Source: Buxus sempervirens (taxonomy: Eukaryota; Streptophyta; Magnoliopsida; Buxales; Buxaceae). From it: DNA of 64,000 nt. This document shows, in pieces, positions 48,650 through 59,421 of this stretch. A model generated the notes under the pieces. It made no database searches, had not been told where the DNA came from, and saw only the letters and a list, made by a program, of their open reading frames with translations. The first letter of the stretch is position 1, and each line of letters opens with the position of its first letter. Location of the stretch: the NCBI GenBank assembly GCA_947561395.2, contig OX387184.1, forward strand, positions 24,852,766-24,916,765. The letters run 5' to 3'. A program made the position numbers and the translations under genes.

Positions 48650-50438
48650 TGTAGACACCCCAAATTGCACTAAAATGAGAAAATAATTGAAAATACTAAT
48701 TTTTGAAACAGGCCAAAAATGTATGAAAATCAATAATTTGAGCTTTGTCCGTATTGTATCTACGGGCTAAGCGCGCCCGGATTTTGTACACGGGCACGCA
48801 GTGCCCGTAATACATATACGGACACCATTGGACCGTAAATAATTTACGGGCGCATCAGACTCGTGCGAGTTTTATTCTTCTCTCGATTTCTGAGCCTTAT
48901 CTTTAGTCCAATATCCCTTTAAATAAGCGAATTATATATTTTATTCGTGTGAAATATCTTTGTGGATAAAGGATGGGCATGATCTTGTGTTTAACTCAAA
49001 CTGAAACTCTATCTTGCCAAACCTTGGACCAACCATGCCCCTGGGTTTGCCTATAAATAGAGGGCCTTTCCTCAAGCAAAGGGCCACGAAAATTTGAAGT
49101 CTAAGAAGCTCCAAGAGAAGAGAGGAATCTCTGCTGCTTTGCTTGCTCAATCCAGGTAAGTCCCTTTTCCCTTTTATTTTTTGTCTTCAATTCTAGAAGT
49201 AATAGGATCTTCTCTATTGCTGTAGAATAAGGCCATATTTTGTATTAGTATTCCTAAACTTGTCTCTAAGTACCTCAAGAGTCTCTCTAGCCATAAAACG
49301 TGAAGAGAGAGCTAGGGGAAAAGAGAACATGTGGATCCCTAGAATAGAACCCTATATATGTTTTTCTCCTAAAGCCTGTGATTGTGTTTGTATACCCAAA
49401 CCTATCTCCAAGTACCTCAAGAATCCTCTCTAGCCGTAAAACGTGAAGAGAGAGCTAGGGGAAAAGAGAACATGTGGATCCGTAGGGTAGACCCCCATGT
49501 GCTCTAATCTGTGAGATGTGGCTGCTTTGATATCTTGATCATGTTTTAATGCTTTTTAGGATGAATCTGAATGAATCCATGAATCTATGATGTTTATAGC
49601 ATGAGATCCCCTCTTTTTGCTAAAATTTGGATTTTTGCCACTTTTGCACCTACAGCACTGTTTTCGTGATTTTTGTGATTTTAGGCTAAGATCTTGGATC
49701 TATCATGATCAATATGGTAGATCTGGATCCAGAAGCCTGAAAATAACCTCTAGGGTTTCATGACGTTGTTTTTAAATCCTCTTTCATTATTGAGAGAAAA
49801 CCCTATGGTCTAAATTCTCCCATTTTGATGTTCTTCATCAATGTGGGTATTTTTAGTTTTTATTTCTTGATTTAATGTGAAATTTGGACTATATCTATGT
49901 CTTGGACTATTTAAGTTCAATTTTGAAATATTTTATAAAAATCATATTTTTCTAGATTTCTAGAATTTGACTTGAAGCCAGATTTTTGAAGATTTCACTT
50001 TAAATTGATTTTATTTGATTTTATCTCAATTTTATTTTAATCATGAAACCCTAGGAATGGTATGATCATATTTGAGAGTTCTGGATCAATCAGACTATTC
50101 ATATGAAAAAACCATATATTTTTGTCTCTTTTGTGATTTTTCCTGATTTTTATAGCAAGCCTTTTTTCTTTGAAAAACATGAACAATACCTGGCAACCAC
50201 CTTGTGTGGATGAATAGGGGTGCCTAACACCTTCCCATGTTCATAACCTAATCCCCTTACCCATCTCTGGTTGTTTTTTTTAGGAGGGTTATTTTTACCC
50301 TAAAATTGGCTTTTGTGCTTATTTAATATTTTGGTGTCCATTCACACCTAAACAGAATAGTGGCGACTCTTTGTTTTATTTAATCCTGTGTGATGATTGA
50401 GGAAGTCATTGGATTTTGATTTTTTCCCGTGTCTCACA
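48650..50438 (+). repeat. 3' LTR
   Basis: It is 1,789 bp, a near-identical copy of 28728-30505 with about 30 substitutions by hand count and a 10-bp extra segment (TTTGATTTTA) near 50,010. The palindromic module is at 48748-48868 and the TATA box at 49051-49060. Confidence 0.95.
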
Positions 50439-50640
50439 CTCACTTGTACAAGTCTTGTACCTTCTATTTTGTACTAACTTGTACAAGTCAATTTATTGAC
50501 TTGTACAAACCATTTGAATGAGTAATATAAGGGTTGGTTTGTAATAGTAAAATAAAACTAAAATATAATTATTTTGATAAAAGTTTCTTAAATGTTAAAC
50601 CCCAAATAATTGGTAACTGAATTTTAATTATTTTTAAAAA
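50439..50640. mobile_element. right arm of fold-back MITE split by the LTR element
   Basis: The reverse complement of about 50,540-50,640 reads AAAATAATTAAAATTCAGTT, then ATCAAAATAATTATATTTTAG, then TTTACTATTACAA. That matches 28,577-28,690 closely. The central part has ACTTGTACAAGT palindromes. The element was about 360 bp before it was interrupted. Confidence 0.75.
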
Positions 50641-51502
50641 AAATAGGGAAAATTTCAGAAAGGTGCTACTTTACAACCAATATTACAAAAACATGCCATA
50701 AAGATGCTTAATTTCAAAAACATGCCACTTTTGAGATTTAATGTCAGAAAGGGGTCATTGCACGTTTGGCATATTTGCAATGCCCAAAATGCCCTTGAAT
50801 ATAAGGGGGAAAGAGAGGGAAACACGTACGTGTTTCCCTCTCGTCGTCGTTCTCTCCTCTCCTCTCCTCTCCTGTGCGAAAAACCCTGGTTCGACGAACG
50901 AATGCCGACGAAGAACGAACGCTGGCACCTTTCTTCGCCGGCGAACAAGGCTTGTTTCCTGAGCAACTTTGCTTTGTCTCCAAGGCCGACGAACCCCCAC
51001 GAACCCCGACCCCATTCTCCTACCTTCCCCATTGTCATCTTCTTTTCCAAAAAACCGAAACCCTCTCCTTCCCCCATTCCTCTCTTCGCCGGCGAATGCG
51101 GGTTGTTTTCCCACTCAGAGTTTCGTCTTATTCAAGGCCGACGTACGCCGACAAACTTCCCCCACTCTCCTTCCCCATTGATCTCTTCTTCTCCAAAAAC
51201 CCCTTCGCTACTTGGACGAAACCCTCTCCTCCTCCATTTGTTTCGCGCATTGTTTCCCTCTCCATCGTTCATTAACCCTCAAAAGGATGAAAACCCTTTG
51301 TCTGTTTGCACACATTGAGGCATTGGTCGTTGGAGAGCCACCGCGGTTGAAGTTTGTCGCCGTGGGAGTGTTGCTGTCGACGACCCTGCTGTTTCATCGA
51401 AGTTGGTTTTCATTGCGGTGTGGAGTGTTGCCGCGGGCAACCTTGCTGTCTCATCGAAGTTGCTGTTCGTCGCCGTAGGGAGTGCTGCCGTTGGCGACCA
51501 GG
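50641..51502. repeat. GC-rich region with two internal tandem repeats
   Basis: TTCGCCGGCGAA occurs twice (about 50,933 and 51,086) within an imperfect direct repeat of about 150 bp that also includes AAGGCCGACG and CTTCCCCATTG. A second repeat of about 65 bp with GTTGC(C/T)G and TCATCGAAGTTG boxes follows at 51,355-51,500. The base composition is unlike its AT-rich neighbours. It is a candidate 5' region of the Ulp1 gene, since a CCAG|GTAACT donor lies at about 51,502. Confidence 0.55.
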
Positions 51503-52704
51503 TAACTGCCGAGTGCCTCTCTTGAATTTGATTTTACCCCAAACATTTGCATGTGTAATTGAATTTGAATTTGCACATTTGCATATTTCCACCTATTTAA
51601 ATGGTAATCTTGTTGCAAAAAAGGCTTGAATTTGAATATGGGTTGTTTGCCTTAGCGAAATGGGGTTTTTCGAATTTGAATATGAGTTTATGGCATGTTT
51701 TTCTAATATTGGCTGTAAATGTTCAGACCATGGTTGTGGATGATTTTTGCTGTCCAGAGAAATATTTGAATGATAAATATTTTTGGTTGTTGATTCAGGT
51801 TGAATTTTCTTGACAAGCTAATTGGTTTTCTGTTGGTATTGTTTATTTGGGATTTTTTGTAGTGCTCTTTTTCTAGCATTGTCTAACTATTATTTAATTG
51901 ACTTTCCTTAACTTTCATTTACTTTAATGTTGATAATATTCCTTAATTGCTGTCTTGGGCGCAATGCTTCTGATGGTCTTGATGCAAAGTTACACTTCTA
52001 CAGCAGATGATGTTCATGATGTTTATACTGCATTTTGCAAAATGTGCAAGCATTTAATTTCCTTACCATGTTACTGCAATATGCTTTTCCATTTCTCTCA
52101 TGGCAAGCAAGAGGGCATCTTACCTAATTTTGTTGTCAATTGCTGCTTTGGGATCAGAATTATGCCATCTTAAGTATACGTTGAGACTTGCAATTTAACA
52201 TGTAATAAATTCCCGATGGCCATAGGACATCAGGAATTTATTTTCGTTTGTTTGATCTCCTAATTGGACAATACCTATACACTCTTAAATGCTCATCTAG
52301 TCTTCTTACACATTGATCTCATTGTAGCAAAATTCACCATATAATGCCCACTATTCTAATCCATATATCATAGTAAACATAATAGCTATCCTGTAAAAAA
52401 AATTTGTTTTTCAGTTGAAGTGGCCAATGGTTTAGTCAACTAAAAATTGCCATGGAGTTGAGATCAAGAATAAATTTCATATCTTAATTTTCAAAGAAAA
52501 TATCACAATGCAGACATAGATAGCAATTCTAAGCCCATGTTGGATTAGTGCACGTCTGATGGTAACTAAGTTTTTTAAGTACTGGCCATAAAATGCAAAT
52601 GTTCACTTAGTTTTATTTAAACATACAAGGTCACGAAGTATACCAATAAACAAAAAAAGTGAGTAAGATCAAGTCAGAATGTGAATATAGCTTTATATAC
52701 ATAC
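51503..52704. other. no recognisable gene
   Basis: AT-rich. Between about 51,950 and 52,150 the reading is unusually open (DDVHDVYTAFCKMCKHLI) and could be a further captured exon, but I do not recognise it. Confidence 0.3.
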
Positions 52705-52934
52705 ATCCAACTCGCTCAGCTTCAACCATACGTAGATCCAAAGGGATTTCTTGAAATTGTGCTGCAAGTTGCCTATCTCCAAGGGACGAACTGACAGAAA
52801 CAAAAGCTTTGATGGTAGGCTCAACATTTCTGAAACCCGTGTCAACAGTCAAATGAACAGGATTTGGTACTTCTGTAGAATAGAATTCATGATTCAATGC
52901 ACTACCACCAGAAACCCCAAAACCCGTCGAATAC
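52705..52934 (-). pseudogene. captured exon of eIF3 subunit F
   Basis: This is one 230-nt exon with a CAG acceptor before 52934 and a GTATGT donor after 52705. It encodes 76 unbroken residues: YSTGFGVSGGSALNHEFYS, EVPNPVHLTVDTGF, then SLGDRQLAAQFQEIPLDLR and MVEAERVG. That is the middle of eukaryotic translation initiation factor 3 subunit F, from the end of the MPN domain onward. The phases (1 nt in, 1 nt out) are what a real internal exon would have. No flanking eIF3f exon is visible on either side, so it is a fragment and not a gene. It lies opposite in strand to the neighbouring Ulp1 gene. Confidence 0.85.
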
Positions 52935-53355
52935 CTGCATGCATTTAGAGAAGCATTCCAATATATTAAGCTGTCCATCTAAGTTTGACACATTCCTTTA
53001 TCGTTGCTTCTATCTAGCAAGATATCCAGTAACTCAAATGTAGAGAGTCAAAAAGGATCAGACTCTATTTGTAACTAAAATAAAAATTCATAATGTTGAT
53101 CTAAATGAAAATATATAAATTAAGAGACATTCATCAGACAAAAGAAACTTGAAATCAAATGGAACATTTTAATCTATTCTTAACAAAATCCGATTGCACA
53201 GTTCCACCATTTAACATTTTTGTCCTGCTTTCTTGAAGCTTGCCTATTTTATAGACGGAGATATGTTCTTTTGAGTTTAAACAGGAATGAGGCAAGGTGG
53301 CATCTTGTATTAAAGTTTAAAATCATATTTTGTGTGTGAATGTTATGTGCCTTAG

Positions 53356-55983
53356 GCATGGATTTTGCACGGGATGTGGAGCGGGCAGATGATGTGAGTC
53401 ACGTGCCAACAGATATAGATCCGGTAAGGCAAGCCATTGCATTATTTCTTTTATTTTACACATTCTTCTATACATCTCCTTTCATCAATATGTTTTCATT
53501 GTCATAGGTATTACGAGGTCATATTGTTCGTATGATCGGGTTTGCCCGTGACTTCACACAGCATTGTACCGACTTTGCCGCCTCTTTAAGCCACTCCTAG
53601 CCACATCCACCACCTCCAGATTCGGAGCCCGACCGGCCTTCTTGTGATGATGTGCCTCCTCCACCACCTCCAGATGCCGATGGCACTTTTGATGCACACC
53701 TAGAGTTTTCATCGCCTCCTTTTGCTGGAAGTGTGCCACACGATGAAGCCGCAACTACATCTGAGGGTCCAAGTACGATGCAGTCTTGTCCCAGAGGTAG
53801 AGGGAAGCGAGTAAAGCACCTTGTACATAAATTGAGGTCACCCTTTGTCGAGACGCATAGATTCCCCCCATTACCTGAACGAGAGACAAAAGCATGGATG
53901 TATGCCATGACAAGGGGGTCGCCAATGTAAGCATATATCTTCTGTGATTGACAGTAATTAAGAGATTTACACCATTCAATATTGTGTTCATAGTTGGTTG
54001 TTGTTTTTTTTTTTTTTGGCCTTATAAGTGGAATGCCCACATGCAGGGAAAAACTTGTTGATTTCGGTGATTGCTATGCGACTCGATTTGAGCTACTTGG
54101 TCTTTTTCCACGACGAAGGGTTAGCGACTTGGTCAGTTTTTTGTATTGAAAAGTGTATCATTTGTTTTAGGTTACAATGGTACTTGGATTATTTTTCTCA
54201 CTAAGGTGATTGTGGAATAGGTTATGCACATGTATGTGCTTGCCCGTGTCAAATCTACGCGGGAACATGCATCAACTATCCGTCGTCATTATATTACACC
54301 CTACACATCTGTACGTATACAGGATTGTATGTTAGGACGCTTACAATAATTAATTATCAATACATATGGAGTACTACAGCGGACTAATATATTGTACTTG
54401 TGATTTACAGGGTCCAATCCTAAAAGGAACATTGACTGTAGAAGATTCTTTACAAAGTCAATTTTCACGAGATGTTCTAGGATGTAGTTTGCTTCGATGT
54501 CATACGGTATGATAAACTTTGAATATTTTATTACTCTCATTTACATAATTATTAACGCCTAGTACACCTTGTATTGTCATTTGATAGGTTTTCCTACCGA
54601 TCTTGAGGAGGAGCCATTGGTTCCTAGTTGTTTTGAACATCAAGGAGCAGCGGGTCGAAGTGCTAGATTCGGTACGAAAGAATCGGCCTGCTGATTATCG
54701 TGCTGTATCAACGAAATTGGTATGTAAAGAACTATATAGTTTCAATGTATTATATAATTTGATATTGAATGGTTCAATTTTCATTGTAGACAACGTTTTT
54801 TGCAAAAGTCTTTGAGGAGCTTAAACCTGGCTGTGACAAGAGAGTGCAAGAGTGGCCACTGGTGCCTGTGTCCGTGCCCTGTCAAAGTAGTTCGTAAGTT
54901 CCCAATTTTTTCACTCATATGTTACCATAAGTTACATGAGCATTATACAGATATTGGATAATGCCCTTAGGTTGCTTATTTGGTTATTTCAAAATAAGCA
55001 ACTTGTGAAAGAGGATGTAGATGGGAAGATGGAGAGAGGATGTAAACTTAGTGAGATTATTTTTGTTGTATATCTGGATGGTTTAGTTTTTTTGAGTGGA
55101 TATATTGACTGTGTTTATCAGGTGATCATTTGTGTTTGAGGGCTTAGCCCATATTCGTATGTACAGGCGTTATATAGCCGTTTTTCTGAAAAAAATTTAG
55201 GAGCTTATTTTTGTGTGTTTGGTTAGTTCTGAAGTCCGTTTTCATTACTTTGGGCCCTAAGCTAGCGCCCAGGAGCCAATATAAACCTGATATGGGTCGA
55301 CTGGTTCCGGGGTGCTACATTCTTTTAGTCGTTGAGATTGAAACTCAAATATTATAGGTATATCATTGGGTATTATGATATAAATAATACCAATTATTAA
55401 AATTCTTTAGCAAGATAAGTATTGGAGGAGTCTAATTTATTTGGATTTTATTAGTAATTATGATTATTAAAATTATTTTAGCTAGATTCATTGGGTATTA
55501 TCATCTGAATAATGGTGATATTTATTGAAGAATGAATCTTGAAATGAAATTAAAAGTATCCTCATTGTTGCAATAATATTACATGCATTAAATACAGTGG
55601 GTAAAAACATGAAATCATTATTGTTCGATCATGAATAATTATTACATTGAATTATAGCTTTACCTTACCCCCAATAACACCTGTATTTTCCAATTATTTG
55701 CCATGTCTACCTTCTCTTGATCTCTTCCATTTGTTGTGTAGTGACGATTGTGGTGTATTTGTAATGAAGTACATGGAATATTGGGATGGGCATCAATTGT
55801 CGACTAGGTTTGGGCAGGCAAGTATATATTTTCCTATGCAACTTGATGTGGTTAAGACTTACACAATTTTTTATAGCAAGTGATTCATTTAAATTGTAAC
55901 AGGAAAATATTGGACACTTTCGGCAAGAATTGTTAGCATACCTATTGCTCCACCCTGCAAACGGAATCAAGTACCCGTTCTAA
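53356..55983 (+). pseudogene. Ulp1-type SUMO protease gene, one in-frame stop
   Basis: The nine exons are 53356-53423, 53508-53926, 54047-54131, 54221-54310, 54411-54506, 54588-54719, 54790-54893, 55742-55817 and 55903-55983. From the ATG at 53358 the frame closes exactly over 383 codons. The C-terminal half is a C48 (Ulp1/SENP) cysteine protease domain: His in RRSHWFLVV, Asp in VEVLDSV, the oxyanion Gln in VSVPCQSS and Cys in SDDCGVFVM, so the whole triad is present. The N-terminal part is Pro/Asp-rich and unfamiliar. A TAG at 53598-53600 interrupts exon 2. The intron after 55817 uses a GC donor (CAG|GCAAGT). Such proteases cleave SUMO-like tags; in plants many are carried by MULE-type DNA transposons. 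An alternative upstream splice avoiding the stop is possible. Confidence 0.8.
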
Positions 55984-56198
55984 TTGAGATGCTTAAAGCT
56001 TCTTGAGAATGTGGATGCGTACCAATGTCGACCAATTTCGACATTCTTGAGTTGCATTCTTTCTAAAGTCTCTTAATTCTGCGGCCTTCTAATTTTTGTT
56101 TACTTTTGCATTAGATTATGAAAAATCCAGGAATTAAGTAGAAGGGATTTCTATTCTTCTATTTGAAATGCCTTTTCTGATGTTCCTATTGCTGTCAG
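55984..56198. other. short spacer after the Ulp1 gene
   Basis: This holds the 3' end of the Ulp1 gene. CTTGAGAATGTGGATGCGTAC (near 55,999) recurs with small changes near 56,650, so a segment of this spacer is duplicated after the sugar-transporter fragment. Confidence 0.45.
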
Positions 56199-56421
56199 AG
56201 TGTTGTATCAGAAGATTCTCACTTTTATAGCATTATGAGCATACTGTCCCTAGTTGGACTCGTGGTATGTCTATTTATGTGAAATTTTCTGAAGTCTTCC
56301 TTGTTAGTGTTTTTCTGTTAATGATTTGTTACATTATTTTTACATAACTTTTATCTTTCAGGCTTTTGTAATAGCATTCTCGTTGGGAATGGGACCCATT
56401 CCGTGGATTATAATGTCTAAG
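56199..56421 (+). pseudogene. captured two-exon fragment of ERD6-like sugar transporter
   Basis: Exon 56199-56264 encodes SVVSEDSHFYSIMSILSLVGLV and exon 56362-56421 encodes AFVIAFSLGMGPIPWIIMSK. They are joined in phase 0 across a GT-AG intron, and a further donor (GTATGC) follows. The SLGMGPIPW motif is diagnostic for the late transmembrane region of ERD6-like (major facilitator) monosaccharide transporters. No other exon of such a gene is nearby, so it is a fragment with an intact reading frame. It lies between the Ulp1 gene and the satellite array. Confidence 0.85.
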
Positions 56422-56868
56422 GTATGCATAGTTTATTGAAATTGTTTACCACATCAATATAAGGAAAAATCCCTATTGTAAGTCTATTTTCACTTTAAGT
56501 CATTTGTCTTAGCACCAATGATCCTGATGCTAGCTTCGACCTTCTTTTACGTGTCCTTCATGATGTCTCTTTGTCTGCTTACAACATTTTTCTGTGTATG
56601 CAAGCAAGCGTGAATCTATCCAGTACGGTTAATTGAGAATGCTTAAACGTTCATGAGAATGTGGATGCGTACTGTTTTCCATACGAAAAGGACGGGGATT
56701 ACAGAAATGGGGGAGAAGAAGGGATGGATTTAAAGTCCGATTGGCATAACTTTAAGGTTGTCTACTGATCAAAAACCATGTGATAATGATTATCAGATAT
56801 TTATAATTGTTGATATTTTATTATTATCTTTGCATATAATATATTGGTATCAAGAGAGGGTATTGTAT
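56422..56868. other. spacer before the satellite array
   Basis: No gene is recognisable. It includes the partial copy (about 56,636-56,670) of the spacer sequence near 55,990-56,020. Confidence 0.4.
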
Positions 56869-59245
56869 TAGTAGGGGTCCATATCCCATGTAAAATTCCT
56901 CGAGTCCTATGTATACTTAGCTCAATTCCCATGTAAAATTGCTCAAGTCCCACGTATACTTAGCTCGAGTCCCATGTAAAATAGCACGAGTCCCGTGTAA
57001 AATTGCTCGAGTCCCACATATATTTAGCTCGAATCCCATGTAATATAGCTCGAGTCCCGTGGTCCCGCCTATCGATAACTCGAGTCCCATGTAAAATTGC
57101 TCAAGTCCCACGTATACTTAGCTCGAGTCCCATGTAAAATAGCACGAGTCCCGTGTAAAATTGCTCGAGTCCCACGTATACTTAGCTCGAGTCCCATGTA
57201 ATATAGCTCGAGTCCCGTGGTCCCGCCTATCGTTAACTCGAGTCCCATGTAAAATTGCTCAAGTCCCACGTATACTTAGCTCGAGTCCCATGTAAAATAG
57301 CAAGAGTCCCGTGTAAAATTGCTCGAGTCCTACGTATACTTAGCTCGAGTCCCATGTAATATAGCTCGAGTCCCGTGGTCCCGCCAATCGTTAACTCGAG
57401 TCCCATGTAAAATTGCTCAAGTCCCACGTATACTTAGCTCGAGTCCCATGTAAAATAGCACGAGTCCCGTGTAAAATTGCTCGAGTCCCACGTATACTTA
57501 GCTCGAGTCCCATGTAATATAGCTCGAGTCCCGTGGTCCCGCCTATCGTTAACTCAAGTCCCATGTAAAATTGTTCAAGTCCCACGTATACTTAGCTCGA
57601 GTCCCATGTAAAATAGCAAGAGTCCCGTGTAAAATTGCTCGAGTCCTACGTATACTTAGCTCGAGTCCCATGTAATATAGCTCGAGTCCCGTGGTCCCGC
57701 CAATCGTTAACTCGAGTCCCATGTAAAATTGCTCAAGTCCCACGTATACTTAGCTCGAGTCCCATGTAAAATAGCACGAGTCCCGTGTAAAATTGCTCGA
57801 GTCCCACGTATACTTAGCTCGAGTCCCATGTAATATAGCTCGAGTCCTGTGGTCTCGCCTATCGTTAACTCGAGTCCCATGTAAAATTGCTCGAGTCCCA
57901 TGTATACTTAGCTCAAGTCCCATGTAAAATTGCTCGAGTCCCGTGGTCCCGCCTATCGTTAACTCAAGTCCCATGTAAAATTGCTCGAGTCCCATGTATA
58001 CTTAGCTCGAGTCCCATGTAAATTGCTCGAGTCCCATGTATACTTAGCTCGAGTCCCATGTAAATTGCTCGAGTCCCATGTAAAATAGCACGAGTCCTGT
58101 GTAAAATTGCTCGAGTCCTACATATAACTTAGCTCGAGTCCCGTGGTCCCGCCTATCGTTAACTCGAGTCCCATGTAAAATTGCTCGAGTCCCATGTATA
58201 CTTAGCTCGAGTCCCATGTAAAATTGCTCGAGTCCCACGTATACTTAGCACGAGTCCCGTGTAAAATTGCTCGATTCCTACGTATACTTAGCTCGAGTCC
58301 TATGTAATATAGCTCGAGTCCCATGTAAAATTGCTCGAGTCCCATGTATACTTAGATCGAGTCCCATGTAAAATTGCGTGATTCCCACGTATACTTAGCC
58401 TGAGTCCCATGTATACTTAGCTCGAGTCCCGTGGTCTCGCCTATCGTTAACTCGAGTCCCATGTAAAATTGCTCGAGTCCCATATAAAATAGCACGAGTC
58501 CTGTGTAAAATTGCTCGAGTCTCACATATAACTTAGCTCGAGTCCCACGTAATATAGCTCGAGTCCCATGGTCCCGCCTATCGTTTACTCGAGTCCCATG
58601 TAAAAGTGCTCGATTCCCATGTATACTTAGCTCAAGTCCCATGTAAAATTGCTCGAGTCCCATGTAAAATAGTTCGAGTCCCATGTATACTCCCATGTAT
58701 ACTTAGCTCGAGTCCCATGTAAAATTGCTTGAGTCGCACGTATACTTGCTCGAGTCCTGTGTAAAATAGCTCGAGTCCCGTGCTCTCGCCTATCCTTACC
58801 TCGAGTCCCATGTATACTTAGCTCGAGTCCCATGTAAATTGCACGAGTCCCGTGTAAAATTGCTCGAGTCCCATGCTCTCGCCTATCCTTACCTCGAGTC
58901 CCATGTATACTTAGCTCGAGTCCCATGTAAAATAGCACGAGTCCCGTGTAAAATTGCTCGAGTCCCACATATAACTTAGCTCGAGTCCTATGTAAAATAG
59001 CTCGAGTCCTGTGGTCCAGCCTATCGTGAACTCGAGTCCCATGTAAAATTGCTCGAGTCCCACGTATACTTAGCTCGAGTCCCATGTATACTTAGCTCGA
59101 GTCCCATGTAAAATAGCTCGAGTCCCATGTAAAATTGCTTGAGTCGCACGTATACTTGCTTGAGTCCCGTGTAAAATAGCTCGAGTCCCGTGCTCTCGCC
59201 TATCCTTATCTCAAGTCCCATTTAAAATTGCTCGAGTCCCTCCTA
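56869..59245. repeat. satellite-like tandem array with 158-bp period
   Basis: About 100 copies of a 21-24-bp core CTCGAGTCCCATGTAAAATTG and variants (GTATACTTAG, AATATAG endings) are arranged in a higher-order repeat. From about 56,950 to 57,900 the order recurs every 158 bp, with GTGGTCCCGCCTATCGTTAA once per unit. After 57,900 the order is irregular. Long minus-strand frames (MGLEQFYMGLEL style) come from the repeat and are not genes. It lies directly upstream of the GRF gene. Confidence 0.95.
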
Positions 59246-59421
59246 CTAAAAGTCCTATGTTGGTGTGCTTGAGTCGTACATCAAGTACGGTCGAGTCCTT
59301 AGTAAATAGGTCAAGTCGCCTCATATTTTTGGCGCTCGCATCTCCTAATACAACCAACGTGTTTCACGTGGGCCTGCCTTCCGACTTGTTTATAAATACA
59401 AGTGTTTCAAGCGAGTCAATT

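Larger units (their letters stand above)
28728..50438 (+). mobile_element. Ty3/gypsy LTR retroelement, Tat lineage, fossil
   Basis: The element is 21,711 bp with a 5-bp target duplication CTCAC (28723-28727 and 50439-50443), LTRs starting TGTAGACAC and ending CTCACA, a PBS and a purine tract. The gene order is gag, protease, reverse transcriptase-RNase H, a second (archaeal-type) RNase H, then integrase. The second RNase H plus the PBS type and great size place it in the Tat group (Ogre/Retand-like), which is known to carry extra ORFs, including antisense ones. It is broken, with roughly seven to nine interruptions across gag-pol, although all domains are recognisable. The LTRs differ at about 30 positions by hand count (near 1.7%) plus a 10-bp indel, so insertion was recent, probably of the order of one to a few million years depending on the rate used. 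Confidence 0.95.

Noticed and set aside
50704-51318. Open frames on both strands rich in Pro, Ser and Arg
   Set aside because: All frames are open because of GC-rich direct repeats; there is no family resemblance and no consistent codon pattern.
51955-52173. Open plus-strand frame with DDVHDVYTAFCKMCKH
   Set aside because: It may be a captured exon, but I could not recognise a parent gene, so it is not called.
56917-59221. Many minus-strand reading frames of MGLEQFYMGLEL type
   Set aside because: They are translations of the tandem array; the period and the lack of start context or splice signals show no gene.
56869-59245. CRISPR-like appearance of the short spaced repeats
   Set aside because: Repeats and 'spacers' are both repetitive and in a higher-order period; this is a plant nuclear satellite-type array.
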